From NCBI RefSeq assembly GCF_035961655.1, contig NZ_CP108393.1, forward strand, positions 6,898,501 to 6,962,500: a stretch of 64,000 bases of DNA, written 5' to 3'. The notes beneath the pieces were generated by a model. That model saw only the letters and a program-made list of their open reading frames with translations. It was not told the DNA's origin and did not search any database. This document shows positions 37,254 to 47,200 of this stretch, piece after piece; the stretch's first letter is position 1, and the number at the start of each line of letters is the position of its first letter. Made by a program: the position numbers and the translations under genes. This stretch comes from Streptomyces sp. NBC_01317 (GTDB taxonomy: Bacteria; Actinomycetota; Actinomycetes; Streptomycetales; Streptomycetaceae).

Positions 37254-38159
37254 TCAGCCGGTACGGGGGGTGGGCCGGCCGGTACGGGGCGTGGGTCGGC
37301 CGACCGGGACGAAGCGGATCGGCGTACCGGGGACCGCCTGCGCGGCCGCCGCGAGGTCCGCCTCCCGTACCACCGCGACCACCGGATAGCCCCCGGTGGT
37401 CGGATGGTCGGCGAGGAAGACCAACGGCAGTCCGTCCGGCGGCACTTGGACCGCGCCGAGCACCATGCCCTCGCTGGGCAGTTCACCGGTCGCCGCACGC
37501 TCCAGCGCCGGCCCCTCCGTGCGCAGGCCGATGCGGTTGCTGGCGGAGGACACCCGGTAGACGGCGGAGGCGAGCGTCCGCAGGGCCGCGTCCGTGAACC
37601 AGCCGTCGCGCGGCCCCAGCCGTACCCGCAACACCAGTTCGGCGGGCGGCGCCTGCGCCGGTACGGCGTCGGCCGGGGCCGCCGGACCCCGTCGGGGACC
37701 CAGCGCCAGGACCGTACCGTCGCGCAGGACTGCCGGTCCGAGGCCCGACAGGAGGTCGGTGGACCGGCTGCCCAGTACGGGCTCCACCGCGACCCCGCCG
37801 CCGAACGCCAGATAGCTCCGGACCCCGGACACCGCGGGCCCCACTTCGAGCACCGTCCCCGCTGGGACCCGTACGGACTGCCCCCACGCCACCGGGCGGC
37901 CGTCCACGGTCACCCCGCACGGCGCGCCCGTCACAGCCACCTCGACCGTGCAACGCGGCCGGACCGCACAGCCGTTGAGGGTTGTCTCCAGCGCCGCCGT
38001 GCCCTCCGGATTGCCCACCAGCCGGTTGCCCAGCCGCAGCGCGGGCGGATCCAGCGCCCCGGAGCGGGGCACACCCAGGTGCGCGTGGCCGTGCCGCCCG
38101 AGATCCTGGACGCTGGTCAGCGCCCCGGCCCGTACGACGGCCAACGCCCGGTCCGTCAC
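37254..38159 (-). CDS. pxpC: 5-oxoprolinase subunit PxpC (KipA/biotin-dependent carboxyltransferase family)
   Basis: A 301-residue AHS2-domain protein, recognised by ALTSVQDLGRHGHAHLGVPRSGALD at the start and FLADHPTTGGYPVVAVV near the end. With PxpA and PxpB it forms the ATP-dependent prokaryotic 5-oxoprolinase. The GTG at 38159 overlaps the pxpB stop (GTGA). The last residues GRPTPRTG are duplicated by a 21-bp tandem repeat at 37258-37299, which lengthens the tail slightly. Confidence 0.92.
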   Translation of the reverse strand: MTDRALAVVRAGALTSVQDLGRHGHAHLGVPRSGALDPPALRLGNRLVGNPEGTAALETTLNGCAVRPRCTVEVAVTGAPCGVTVDGRPVAWGQSVRVPAGTVLEVGPAVSGVRSYLAFGGGVAVEPVLGSRSTDLLSGLGPAVLRDGTVLALGPRRGPAAPADAVPAQAPPAELVLRVRLGPRDGWFTDAALRTLASAVYRVSSASNRIGLRTEGPALERAATGELPSEGMVLGAVQVPPDGLPLVFLADHPTTGGYPVVAVVREADLAAAAQAVPGTPIRFVPVGRPTPRTGRPTPRTG

Positions 38160-38848
38160 GGGCTCTTGCCCCCGTGTCCGTCGTCCTCCACCGCCGCGAA
38201 ACGCACGCGTGTTCCCGGGGAGAGGAGGGCGGCGGGCTCGCGCGTCGCGTCCCACAGCACGCTGTCCGTCGTCCCGATCAGCTGCCAACCACCGGGCGAG
38301 GAGCGAGGGTAGACCCCGGTGTACGGTCCCGCGAGACCGACCGAGCCCGCCGGGACAGCCGTCCGGGGCGTGGCCCTGCGCGGGACGGCGTACCGCTCAC
38401 CGAGCCCGGTGAGATAGCCGAAGCCGGGCGCGAACCCGCAGAAGGCGACCCGGAATTCGGCCGCCGTGTGGATCCGTACCACCTCCTGCTCCGAAACCCC
38501 CCAGAGCGCCGCGACCTCCGCGAGATCGGGGCCGTCGTAGCGGACCGGCAGGGTGACCGTGTCCGACTCCCGGGAGTCGGGAGGGGACAGCTCCCAGGTG
38601 CGCAGCCCGGCCGCGAAACCGGCCGGGTCGTCCAGTCCGTCGAGCAGCACCGTGCGCGCGGCCGGCACGATCTCCCGTACGGCCGGGAGGGTCCCGGCGG
38701 CGCGCCGGCGCAGCAACTCGGCGTGGAAGGCCGCTGTTTCCTCGCCGCCGGCCAGCTCCACGAGCAGCGCCCGGTCGCCGACGGGCAGGGCCGTACCGCG
38801 ATAGGCCCGCGCGGTCGCACTCCTCCTCATACGGGCGGTCGCACTCAT
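38156..38848 (-). CDS. pxpB: 5-oxoprolinase subunit PxpB (KipI/allophanate hydrolase subunit 1 family)
   Basis: A 230-residue AHS1-domain protein with LLVELAGGEE near the start, the family motif FCGFAPGFGYLTGL and the end segment GPYTGVYPRSSPGGWQLIG. It works with PxpC on phosphorylated 5-oxoproline. The start overlaps the pxpA stop (ATGA); a second in-frame ATG 18 nt downstream is possible. The N-terminal MSATARMRRSATAR contains a small repeat that is probably not conserved. Confidence 0.92.
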   Translation of the reverse strand: MSATARMRRSATARAYRGTALPVGDRALLVELAGGEETAAFHAELLRRRAAGTLPAVREIVPAARTVLLDGLDDPAGFAAGLRTWELSPPDSRESDTVTLPVRYDGPDLAEVAALWGVSEQEVVRIHTAAEFRVAFCGFAPGFGYLTGLGERYAVPRRATPRTAVPAGSVGLAGPYTGVYPRSSPGGWQLIGTTDSVLWDATREPAALLSPGTRVRFAAVEDDGHGGKSP

Positions 38849-39609
38849 ACGAAGGCCTCCACCCGGACCCCCGCCGCCTCCAGCTGGCTCCGCACGCGCC
38901 GGGCCAGACCGACGGCGCCGGGCGTGTCCCCGTGCAGGCACAGCGAGCGCGCCCGGACGTTGACAGACTGCCCGCACCGCGAGGTCACCACCCCGAACCG
39001 GGCCATGGACACGGACCGTTCGACCACGGCCGCCGCGTCGGTGACCACCGCGCCCTCCTGGCCACGGGGCACCAGCGTGCCCTCCGGTGTGTACGCGCGG
39101 TCCGCGAACGCCTCGGTGACAGCGGGCAGTCCGGCCTTCTCCGCCAGGTCGTGCAGCCGCGACCCCGGCAGGCCGAGCAACGGCAGCCGCTCGCCGGTGA
39201 GTTTGACGCCCTCCACGACTGCCTCCGCCTGTTCCGCGTCGTGCACCACCCGGTTGTAGAGCGCGCCGTGCGGCTTCACATACGCGACCCGCGCGCCGGC
39301 CGCCTTCGCGAAGACCTCCAACGCGCCGATCTGATAAGCGATTTCGGCGGCCAGTTCGTCCGGCGGCACGTCCATCGACCGCCGTCCGAACCCCGCCAGG
39401 TCCCGGTAGGAGACCTGGGCGCCGATCCGTACCCCCCGCTCGACGGCCCACGCGCAGACCCGCCGCATGGTGGCCGCGTCCCCGGCGTGGAAGCCGCAGG
39501 CCACGTTGGCGCTGGTGACGACGGAGAGCAGTTCCTCGTCGTCGGTCAGCCGCCAGCGGCCGAAGCCCTCGCCCAGGTCGGCGTTGAGATCGATGGACGC
39601 CCAGGTCAT
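38845..39609 (-). CDS. pxpA: 5-oxoprolinase subunit PxpA (LamB/YcsF family)
   Basis: A 254-residue LamB/YcsF protein beginning IDLNADLGEGFGRW, with ANVACGFHAGDAATM and YVKPHGALYN as family signatures and CLHGDTPGAV near the end. It completes the PxpABC 5-oxoprolinase. AAGG lies about 8 nt before the ATG. It follows the MFS gene by 33 nt on the same strand, so the transporter and the enzyme are probably one operon. Confidence 0.94.
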   Translation of the reverse strand: MTWASIDLNADLGEGFGRWRLTDDEELLSVVTSANVACGFHAGDAATMRRVCAWAVERGVRIGAQVSYRDLAGFGRRSMDVPPDELAAEIAYQIGALEVFAKAAGARVAYVKPHGALYNRVVHDAEQAEAVVEGVKLTGERLPLLGLPGSRLHDLAEKAGLPAVTEAFADRAYTPEGTLVPRGQEGAVVTDAAAVVERSVSMARFGVVTSRCGQSVNVRARSLCLHGDTPGAVGLARRVRSQLEAAGVRVEAFV

Positions 39610-39642
39610 GGAGTCACCTTCCGGTCGTAACAGTCCTGCGAT

Positions 39643-40848
39643 TCACAGCAGTTCGCGCCCACGGGTCTCCGGGAGGCCGAGCAGCGCGAGTACGGCGAGA
39701 CCGTAACCGACGGCCCCGAAGACCAGGGCGCCGCCGACACCCCAGCCGGTGGCCAGGAAACCGACGAGGGTGGGGAAGAACGCGCCGACCGCGCGCCCGG
39801 TGTTGTACGTGAAGCCCTGGCCGGTACCGCGCACGGCGGTCGGATACAGCTCGCTGAGGAAGGAGCCGAAGCCGCTGAAGATGGCCGACATGCAGAAGCC
39901 GAGCGGGAATCCGAGGACGAGCAGCAGGCCGTCCGCCGATCCGGGGATGTTGACGTACACCAGGATGGCGAGCGCGGACAGGACGGCGAAGATCGCGATG
40001 TTCTTCTTCCTGCCCAGCCGGTCGGTGAGGTAACCGCCCGTCAGATAGCCGAGGAAGGCCCCGGAGATCAGGAACGTGAGATACCCGCCGGTGCCGACGA
40101 CGCTGAGTCCGCGCTCGGTCTTGAGGTACGTGGGCACCCAGGTGGCGAGCGTGTAGTAACCGCCTTGTACGCCTGCGGACATGAGGGTCGCGAAGAGTGT
40201 CGTGCGGAGCAGGCCCGTACGGAAGATCGTGGCGAAGCTGCCCTTCTCCGGACTCTCGCGCCGCTGTCGGGCGGCCTCCGGGGCGTCCTCGACGTTGCGC
40301 CGTACGTAGATGATCAGCAGCGCCGGCAGCGCGCCTGTCCAGAACATCACCCGCCAGGCGGTGTCCGCGTCGAGGAACTGGAACACGAGCGTGTAGACGA
40401 GCACGGCGAGCGCCCAGCCGGCCGCCCAGGCGCTCTGGACGGCGCCGAGGGTACGGCCCCGGTGCTTGCCGCTCGCGTACTCCGCGACCAGGATCGCGCC
40501 GACGGCCCACTCGCCGCCGAAACCGAGGCCCTGGAAGGCACGGAAGAGCAGCAGGGTCTCGTAGTCGGGTGCGAAGCCGCACAGGACGGTGAAGACCGCG
40601 TACGTCCCCACGGTGATCATCAGGGCCCTCACCCGGCCGATGCGGTCGGCCAGAATGCCCGCGAGGGCTCCGCCGACGGCCGAGACGACGAGGGTCACGG
40701 TGGTGAGGAGGCCGGTCTGGCCGCTGTCGAGCCCGAAATAGGCGGCGATCGCGACCATGCTGAGCGGCAGGGTGAAGAAGTCGTAGGAATCCAGGCCGTA
40801 TCCGCCGAACGCGCCGCCGAACGCGCGGCGCCCCGACGTCGAGGACAT
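39643..40848 (-). CDS. MFS transporter linked to the pxp operon
   Basis: A 401-residue major facilitator with about 12 spans (aromatic acid/sialate:H+ symporter-like; YDFFTLPLSMVAIAA, FLFRAFQGLGFGGEWAVGA-like segment and the loop DRLGRKKN). It probably imports 5-oxoproline or a related acid, given the downstream genes (inference). Its first eight or so codons (MSSTSG...) are the antisense of the FCD gene's DVEDI codons, and no good ribosome site precedes the only available start, so the native N-terminus was probably lost in the deletion described for the adjacent pseudogene. Most of the membrane domain appears intact. Confidence 0.8.
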   Translation of the reverse strand: MSSTSGRRAFGGAFGGYGLDSYDFFTLPLSMVAIAAYFGLDSGQTGLLTTVTLVVSAVGGALAGILADRIGRVRALMITVGTYAVFTVLCGFAPDYETLLLFRAFQGLGFGGEWAVGAILVAEYASGKHRGRTLGAVQSAWAAGWALAVLVYTLVFQFLDADTAWRVMFWTGALPALLIIYVRRNVEDAPEAARQRRESPEKGSFATIFRTGLLRTTLFATLMSAGVQGGYYTLATWVPTYLKTERGLSVVGTGGYLTFLISGAFLGYLTGGYLTDRLGRKKNIAIFAVLSALAILVYVNIPGSADGLLLVLGFPLGFCMSAIFSGFGSFLSELYPTAVRGTGQGFTYNTGRAVGAFFPTLVGFLATGWGVGGALVFGAVGYGLAVLALLGLPETRGRELL

Positions 40849-41263
40849 CTACCGCACCCGCCGGCTGGTCGAATGCGCGGTCGTGCGCGGGCTCGGCGAG
40901 CCGCCGTACGCCCTGAGCGGGCTGGAGGCGGCCGTCGGTACGGGCGAACAGGCGGCCGGGGACGGGATCTGGACCGGTGTAGCGACGGCCAACATCCACT
41001 TCCACCGCGAACTGGTCGCCCTGGCCGGCAGCGCGCGCACCGACGAACTGATGCGCGGGGTCCTGGCCGAACTGCGGCTCGCCTTCCACGTCGTGGACGA
41101 TCCGCAACGGCTGCACCAGCCGTATCTGGTCCGCAACCGCGTGCTGCTGGAGTCGCTCGGGTCGGGGGACAGGGAGCGGACGGAGCGGCTGCTGGCCGCG
41201 TATCTGGACGATTCGCGCGAGCAGCTGGTGGAGGTGTACGCGCGCCGGGTGGCGCAGCCGTAG
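40835..41263 (+). pseudogene. GntR/FCD regulator lacking its DNA-binding domain
   Basis: The plus frame reads as an FCD ligand-binding domain from DVEDIYRTRRLVECAVVRG to VEVYARRVAQP (about 143 residues), including HFHRELVALAGSARTDELM with metal-ligand histidines. The winged-helix domain of about 80-90 residues that should precede it is missing: a stop codon at 40784 closes the frame and the upstream sequence is the MFS gene's coding strand. The first available start is a GTG at 40883. It is best explained by a deletion that removed the divergent promoter region and the 5' ends of both genes. Confidence 0.8.
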
Positions 41264-41359
41264 CCGGGGTCTCGGCGAAGATGAGCACACGACCCGACAC
41301 GGACCGGCCACCGCACGGGTCGCTTCTGCGCCGTTTCGACCGTTGTCAGTCCGAGGATC

Positions 41360-41365
41360 TAATCT
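41360..41365 (+). promoter_or_regulatory. -10 element for a leaderless SMC-like operon transcript
   Basis: TAATCT ends 7 nt before the GTG at 41373, with a weak TTCGAC -35 at 41335-41340 (19-bp spacer) and no ribosome site, indicating initiation at or next to the start codon. Confidence 0.45.
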
Positions 41366-41372
41366 GTGCAAC

Positions 41373-42917
41373 GTGACTTCGCCTGCCTCGCCGGAATTCG
41401 TTCCGCCCCAGCTCAGCGCGGGGCCGCGGCCCGCACAGGGCCCGGCCGCCGACGAAGGGCTGGCGCGGCGGCTGCGCGCGCTCGCGTGCACGGCGCCCCT
41501 GCACGATCTGGACACGCGTAAGGCCAACCTCGCGGGGGAGTACTCGATATACGCGATGGCCGAGGTCGCGCTCTCCGCGATCGATCTGGTCACGCTGAAC
41601 ATGGACTTCGACACCGGCGCCGACCACGAGCAGATCGTGGCGAGGCTGCTGCCGCGCGTCGCCGCGCAGGCCCCGCGCCGCCCGGCCGCCGAGCACGAGC
41701 GGGTCGCCCGGTGGGTGCTGGAGAACCTGATCAACGTCGGCAGCGTGGACCGCGGCTTCCGGGCGGTGTACGGGACGTTCGGCACCGACGGCGTCTACAC
41801 CCGCAGGGACTACGACTTCAAGCTCATCGAGGAAGTCCCCGGGCACGGCGGGAGCGTCTACCTCCGTACGACGGACGAAGCGGTCAACGTGCTGGTGGGC
41901 GCCCTGGACACGGACGTCACCAGCGCGCAGATCGCCGCCGAGGTCAAGCTGGAGGTCCTGATCAACCGCGGCCGGCTCGCGGACGCGCAACTCGCCGCCG
42001 AGCAGGCGAGGTACCGCACGGTGCAGTACGCGGAGACGCTGCGGCGGACGCTGGAGGCGACGCGGCGCAACGTCCGCGCGGTCGACTGGCTGAACGCCGT
42101 GCCGGACATGATCGACGAAGCGCTCGACCATGTCGCCGACCGGTACCGCCACGAGAACGCGATCCTCACGAACATCCGCAAGGCCCGCGACGAGGCCGAG
42201 ACGGGCAACGACCCCAAGACGGCCGAGCACAAGCGGCGCGCCGCCGAGCTGGTCGACATCGTCAAGGACTGCATCCGCCGGCACACCCAGCTCCAGTCCC
42301 GGCTGCTGGAGGCCGGACCGCTGTTCCGGGCGGAGCAGGACCGCCAGGCGTTCGCGGGCCCGTCGGGGCGGACGGGCCTCGATCTCTACGGCCAGCTGGT
42401 CGCCCCGCTGCTGCCGTTGCCGGTGGAGCGGGCGACGCGCGTGACGGACGCGTTCTTCGCCCGGGGCACCGGACTGCGCACGCCGGTGTCCGTCCGGGTC
42501 GGCGACCTGATCGACCTCCTGCTGACGCCCCCGGTCGAGCGCGACCACCTCGGCGCGGAGATGCCGGAGCCCGACCTCATCGCGACGCCGGACGACAGCC
42601 GGTTCAGCGAGGAGCAGCTGGCGAGCGCGATGGAACTGCTCACGCTGGAACCCGACGCCCCCCGCCGCCTCTCGGGCCTCCTCGCCGAGGCCCGCCTCCG
42701 CGACCCCGAACTGCCCTACCTGGTCATCCTCCTGGCCATCCACGCGGCCAGCCCACCCGTGGGCACGGCCTACCGCCAGGGCGAGGAGCGCCTCCTGTTC
42801 GCCGTGGACGACGGCACCCCCCTCCACGACCAGGAGTTCGGCGGCGCCGACCTGATAGTGGGCACGGCACTCCTGGACGCGGCAGGCATGACGGCGTCCC
42901 GCACGGAGGCGGCGTGA
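41373..42917 (+). CDS. Kleisin-like subunit (MukF/JetA-type) of an SMC-like complex, predicted
   Basis: A 514-residue soluble, mainly helical protein. An N-terminal helical/winged-helix-like region (about 25-130, with GEYSIYAMAEVALSAIDLV) is followed by long helices in the middle (about 190-310: DAQLAAEQARYRTVQYAETL, HENAILTNIRKARDEAETG, HKRRAAELVDIVKDCIRRHT) and a second compact domain to the C-terminus. This layout, and its place before a small MukE-like gene and a giant SMC-like ATPase, suggests the bridging kleisin subunit that links ATPase heads. I do not recognise the family by sequence alone; structure-based search would decide. The GTG start appears leaderless. Confidence 0.55.
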   Translation: MTSPASPEFVPPQLSAGPRPAQGPAADEGLARRLRALACTAPLHDLDTRKANLAGEYSIYAMAEVALSAIDLVTLNMDFDTGADHEQIVARLLPRVAAQAPRRPAAEHERVARWVLENLINVGSVDRGFRAVYGTFGTDGVYTRRDYDFKLIEEVPGHGGSVYLRTTDEAVNVLVGALDTDVTSAQIAAEVKLEVLINRGRLADAQLAAEQARYRTVQYAETLRRTLEATRRNVRAVDWLNAVPDMIDEALDHVADRYRHENAILTNIRKARDEAETGNDPKTAEHKRRAAELVDIVKDCIRRHTQLQSRLLEAGPLFRAEQDRQAFAGPSGRTGLDLYGQLVAPLLPLPVERATRVTDAFFARGTGLRTPVSVRVGDLIDLLLTPPVERDHLGAEMPEPDLIATPDDSRFSEEQLASAMELLTLEPDAPRRLSGLLAEARLRDPELPYLVILLAIHAASPPVGTAYRQGEERLLFAVDDGTPLHDQEFGGADLIVGTALLDAAGMTASRTEAA

Positions 42918-43233
42918 ACGCCACGACACCGCGTCCGGCGGACCCGCTTCGGGCCGCTTACCGTCCGGCGGACGTGCTTCCGCCGGTACGGCTTGTGGCC
43001 GCCGCGTGGCCGGCGCGGGCCCGGGTGCGCCCCGGTGAGCGCACTCCTCGCCGCGGTGGAATGCCGACGTGGCCCCGCCGGGCGAGGGACGGGGCGGATC
43101 GGAGCCGTACAAGAAAGAAGGCAGTAGGAGCGGCAGGACCGGGGCCCCGATCCCCATGGCGCGGTGGCCGTGCCTGGCCGGGGCGCCGGGTCGTTCTCGT
43201 CACAGCCACCCCCCACCGCAAGGAGCAGTCCCC
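42918..43233 (+). other. 316-bp gap with short direct repeats and a hairpin
   Basis: No gene is seen. Two copies of a 30-bp-spaced unit starting CGTCCGGCGGAC lie at 42932 and 42962. The second forms a perfect 8-bp hairpin (CCGGCGGA/TCCGCCGG, 42965-42986) that could attenuate transcription between the first and second genes of the SMC-like operon. AAGGAG for the next gene is at 43220-43225. Confidence 0.5.
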
Positions 43234-44145
43234 GTGAGCGACCACCACGCCGAGCACTCCGGCGCGTGGGGCGAGCCCGCCGTCGTGGAGACGGCCGAGC
43301 GCGCCGTCCCGGCGGCGAGCGGCGCGGTCACCCCCGCCGACGCGGCCGACGCCGCCCGGCTCGTCTCCTTCGGCCTCCAGCCCAAGCTGCTCCCCGCCCG
43401 CGACGCGGAATACACCGAACTGCTGCGCCGCTACCGCGAGGACACCGCCTTCGCCCGGATCGCCGACGCCGTCGCCACCGGCTTCGGCCTCGTCGTCCTG
43501 GAGGTCTCCCCCCGCGCCGGCATGGCCGTCACCGCCGCCGAGGACTCCGTCTTCGCCGTCCGGATGGGCGACTACGCGCGCCGCGCCGCCACCGACTCGG
43601 CCGACCGCTTCCTGCACGGCCTCGCCCATCTGGCCGTCGCCGCCATGTCGTTCCCCCGGCCCGAGGACCTCGCCGACGACGGCTACATCGGCCGGATCAC
43701 GGTCAACGGGGTCGACGGGTTCGTCCGCCAGGCCTGCCGGCGACTGGAGGAGCGCGCCGAGGAGGACGGCGAGAACACCGACCCGTCCACGGACGCCCCC
43801 GGCCTCGAAGTCGCCTGGCGGATCTACTCACGGCGCAGCGCCACCGGCGCCACGAAGGACGCGCGGCGGCTCGCCGGTTCCACCACCGGCATCGTCGGCA
43901 AGGCCGTCGCCTTCCTCACCGAGTCCGGCTTCCTCCAGCGCACCGGCGACGACGCCGGAGGCGCGTACCGGACCACCGCCCGCTACCAGCTCCAGGTACG
44001 GGACATGGCCGGCCACGCCGCCATGACGGAGCTGCTGGAGCTGGGCATCGTCCCGGTCACCGACGGCTCCGCCACCCTGCTGCCGCCACGCGACGGCGAC
44101 GACCTCGACCTGGTCGCCGACGCGGGACTGCCCTTCCACTCCTGA
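43234..44145 (+). CDS. MukE/JetB-like subunit of an SMC-like complex, predicted
   Basis: A 303-residue protein with an Ala-rich start, a winged-helix-like central part (about 55-170: YTELLRRYREDTAFARIADA, RFLHGLAHLAVAAMSFPRPE) and a second winged-helix-like part (about 220-280: GIVGKAVAFLTESGFLQRTG, GAYRTTARYQLQVRDM). Small double-winged-helix proteins that bind the kleisin are typical of MukE, MksE and JetB; the assignment rests on gene order and architecture. GTG at 43234 is chosen for its AAGGAG ribosome site. The ATPase gene follows after 96 nt. Confidence 0.55.
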   Translation: MSDHHAEHSGAWGEPAVVETAERAVPAASGAVTPADAADAARLVSFGLQPKLLPARDAEYTELLRRYREDTAFARIADAVATGFGLVVLEVSPRAGMAVTAAEDSVFAVRMGDYARRAATDSADRFLHGLAHLAVAAMSFPRPEDLADDGYIGRITVNGVDGFVRQACRRLEERAEEDGENTDPSTDAPGLEVAWRIYSRRSATGATKDARRLAGSTTGIVGKAVAFLTESGFLQRTGDDAGGAYRTTARYQLQVRDMAGHAAMTELLELGIVPVTDGSATLLPPRDGDDLDLVADAGLPFHS

Positions 44146-44241
44146 TCGGCGCCTCGCCGGCCCGTCACCCGCCCCCCGTCACCCGCCCCCCGTCACCCGC
44201 CCCCCACACCCGCACCGTTCACCAGACGAGAGTCCGCCGCC

Positions 44242-47200
44242 ATGTACGAGCTGTCCCGGGTCCGCCTCTACTCCATCGGCCCCGCCGGTGCGCGCTACGC
44301 CGACACCGTGCTCGACCTGCGCGGAGTGGGCGCGCCCGTGCCGCACCCCGCCCCCGCGCAGGCGGAGTTCTTCGAGGAGGAACCCGTCGGGCCGCCGCGC
44401 CGGCCCGCCCCCGCCGGCGTGCTCTTCCTGGAGAACGGCGGCGGCAAGTCCGTCCTGCTCAAGCTGATCTTCTCGGTGATGCTGCCGGGACACCGCAACA
44501 CACTCGGCGGCGCCAGCTCCGGCGTTCTGCGCAAGTTCCTCCTCGCCGACGACTGCGGCCATGTCGCCCTGGAGTGGCAGCACGTCCTCACCGGCGAACT
44601 CGTCGTGGTCGGCAAGGCCAGTGAGTGGCGCGGGCGCCAGGTGTCCAACGACCCGCGGAAGTTCACCGAGGGCTGGTACTCCTTCCGGCCCGGCCCCGGG
44701 CTCAGCCTCGACTCCCTGCCCGTCGCCGAGGCCACCTCCGTCCGGCCGCCCTCCGAGGGCGCCTCGGGCGCGCGCGGCCGGCGCCGCACGATGAAGGGCT
44801 TCCGGGACGCGCTCACCGAGGCCGGCAAGTTCTACCCCCACCTCGACGTCCACTGGGAAGAGATCCACGACCGCTGGAACGAACACCTCGGGGACCTCGG
44901 CCTCGACCCCGAACTGTTCCGCTACCAGCGGGAGATGAACGCCGACGAGGGCGAGGCCGCCGGCCTCTTCGCCGTCAAGAAGGACTCCGACTTCACCGAC
45001 CTCCTGCTGCGCGCCGTCACCGACACCCGCGACACGGACGGCCTCGCCGACCTGGTCGGCGGCTTCGGCAACAAGCTGGGCCGCCGCGCCGAGCTGACCG
45101 CGGAGCGCGACTTCACCGCGGGATCGGTCGATCTGCTCGGCCGTATCGTCGAGACCACCGGGACCCGCGCGCGGGCCCGTGACATCCATGCGGCCGCCGA
45201 GCGCCGGGCCCGTACGCTCGTACGGCGGATCGCCGCCCGCGCGGCCGAGGAGCGCGGCCGGGCCGCCGAGCTGGCCCAGCGGGTCACCGCCGCCGCGCAC
45301 ACCGTGACCGGGGCCGAGCAGGCGCGGGGCCGCAGCGCGCTCATCGCCGCCGAACTGGCCTACCGGCACGCCTCCCTGGCCCTCGCCGTCGCCGAGAAGC
45401 GCGCCGCCGCGCAGCGCCGTGAACTCACCGAGGCCCGTACGCTCCACTCCGCCTGGCAGGCCGCCGAGGCCGTCCTGCGGCACCGCGCCGCCGCCGACCG
45501 CGCGGCCCGCGTCGCCGTCGCGATCCGCGAGGCCGAGCGGGACGCGGCCCCCGCGCTGGCCGCGCGCGCCACGGCGGCGGGTGATCTCGTCCGCGCGCTG
45601 CACGCCGCCGCCGAGGACGGCGAACGGCTCGCGAACGAGGAGGAGGAGCGCTCCGCCGTCCTCCAGGAGACCGGCGAGGCCGCCCACCGCGACGCGACCT
45701 CCGCCGCGACCGAGGCGCAGCGCGCCCGCAGCGAGATCGGCCATCTGCGGCAGCGACTGGGCGAGGTGGAGCAGGAGACGACCGAGGCGGTACGGGCCGG
45801 CTGGCTCGACAACTCCGCACCGGACGCGGACCCGGCGCGCGCGGCGCTCGCCGCGACGGACGCCGAGAAGGCGGCGGTGGCGGCCTGGGACGGCGCCCGC
45901 GAGGCGGCCCGTACGGCCGCGGAGCGCGCCAGGGAGGCGGCGGCGGAGGAGTCCCGCGCCGAACTGACGGCGGCCCGCGCCGCCGACGCGGCCTTGGCCG
46001 CCGAGCACGCGTACGACGCGGAGCACCGCGCGGCCGAGTCCCTCGCCCAGGACGAACGCCTGGCGGAACTGCTCAGCCTCCCCCCGACCCCCCAACCCGG
46101 AGTCCCGGCGCCCCGCACGGCCCAGCCCCCACCCCGCACGAGCGCCGCCACCCATGAACGCGCGTCCCGTGCCACAAGGGTCACCGCGAAGGTCCCGCTG
46201 GGGGAGCCCACCCAAGAGAGGGCACAAGGCAGGGCCGTTCCTCCGGGCGTTGGTGCCACTTCATCGATCCCGGGCGGAGCCCGGGACGGTTCGTCGGGCA
46301 CGGCGCCCGCCGGGGACGCCCGCACGGGCAGGGAACCGTTCGGTGCCTCCGGCGAGGCCGTTTCGCCGGGCCGGGGCGGTGCTTCGGCGGTGCCCGGCGG
46401 GGACGGCTCGGCGGGTACGCCGACGAGCGAGAGCGACCGGTCGGGCGACCGCCTGAACAGGGCCTCGGGCGAGCCCGGCCCAGCGGCCCAGGACCGCTCT
46501 TCGACGACGGCCGGGGAAGCCCGGGGCGGTTCGTCGGGTACGGCGTCCGCCGCGGACGCCTGGTCGGGTGACCGGCCGTTCGGGGCCTCTGGCGTTGCCG
46601 GTCCGGAAGGTCAGGGCCGCACTTCGGCCGCGCCCGGCGCAGGCTCGGGTGGTTCGCCGGGTACGGGGCCCGGTCCGAGCCACTGGTCCGGCGGCGGAGC
46701 GGGCAGTGCCCCCGGCGGCGCCGGACATGCGGGCCAGGGCCATCCCGCAACGAACTCCGCCGCAGGCCGCGGCGGTTCCGGTGAGAACGGGGCGGCGTCC
46801 GGTCCCGCCGGGGCGGCCTTGGACCGAGGCCCGCTCAGCGGCCAGGAGGGCGACCCGGGTGGCACCGCCACCGGCTCGCGCGACGTCCGTCGGACCGACG
46901 AGGTGACCGCTGGCGCCGCCGGCGCGTCCGGTACGGCGTCCGGCGGCCGACGTCGTGAGGGTCACGACGACCTCATGGGCGCTCCCGCGGCCATGTCCGC
47001 CGGCGCCGACGCGTCCAGCGCCACGGCTCCGGTCAGCGCCGGTGACCCCCAAGGCCCCTCGGCCGACGCAGACGACCCCGCCGGCCACGACGGCGGTCAC
47101 CCGGCCCCCGCCCACCGCAGGCGTTCCGCCCCCCGACGCGCGTCCGACGCGCCCCTCACCCCCGCCGAGTTGGACCGGTTCGCCGACGAACTGCGCGAGC

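Noticed and set aside
46288..46900. Tandem repeats in the SMC-like gene as a CRISPR or VNTR outside coding sequence
   Set aside because: The frame stays open through all copies and periods are multiples of three (117-123 bp), so they are coding repeats.
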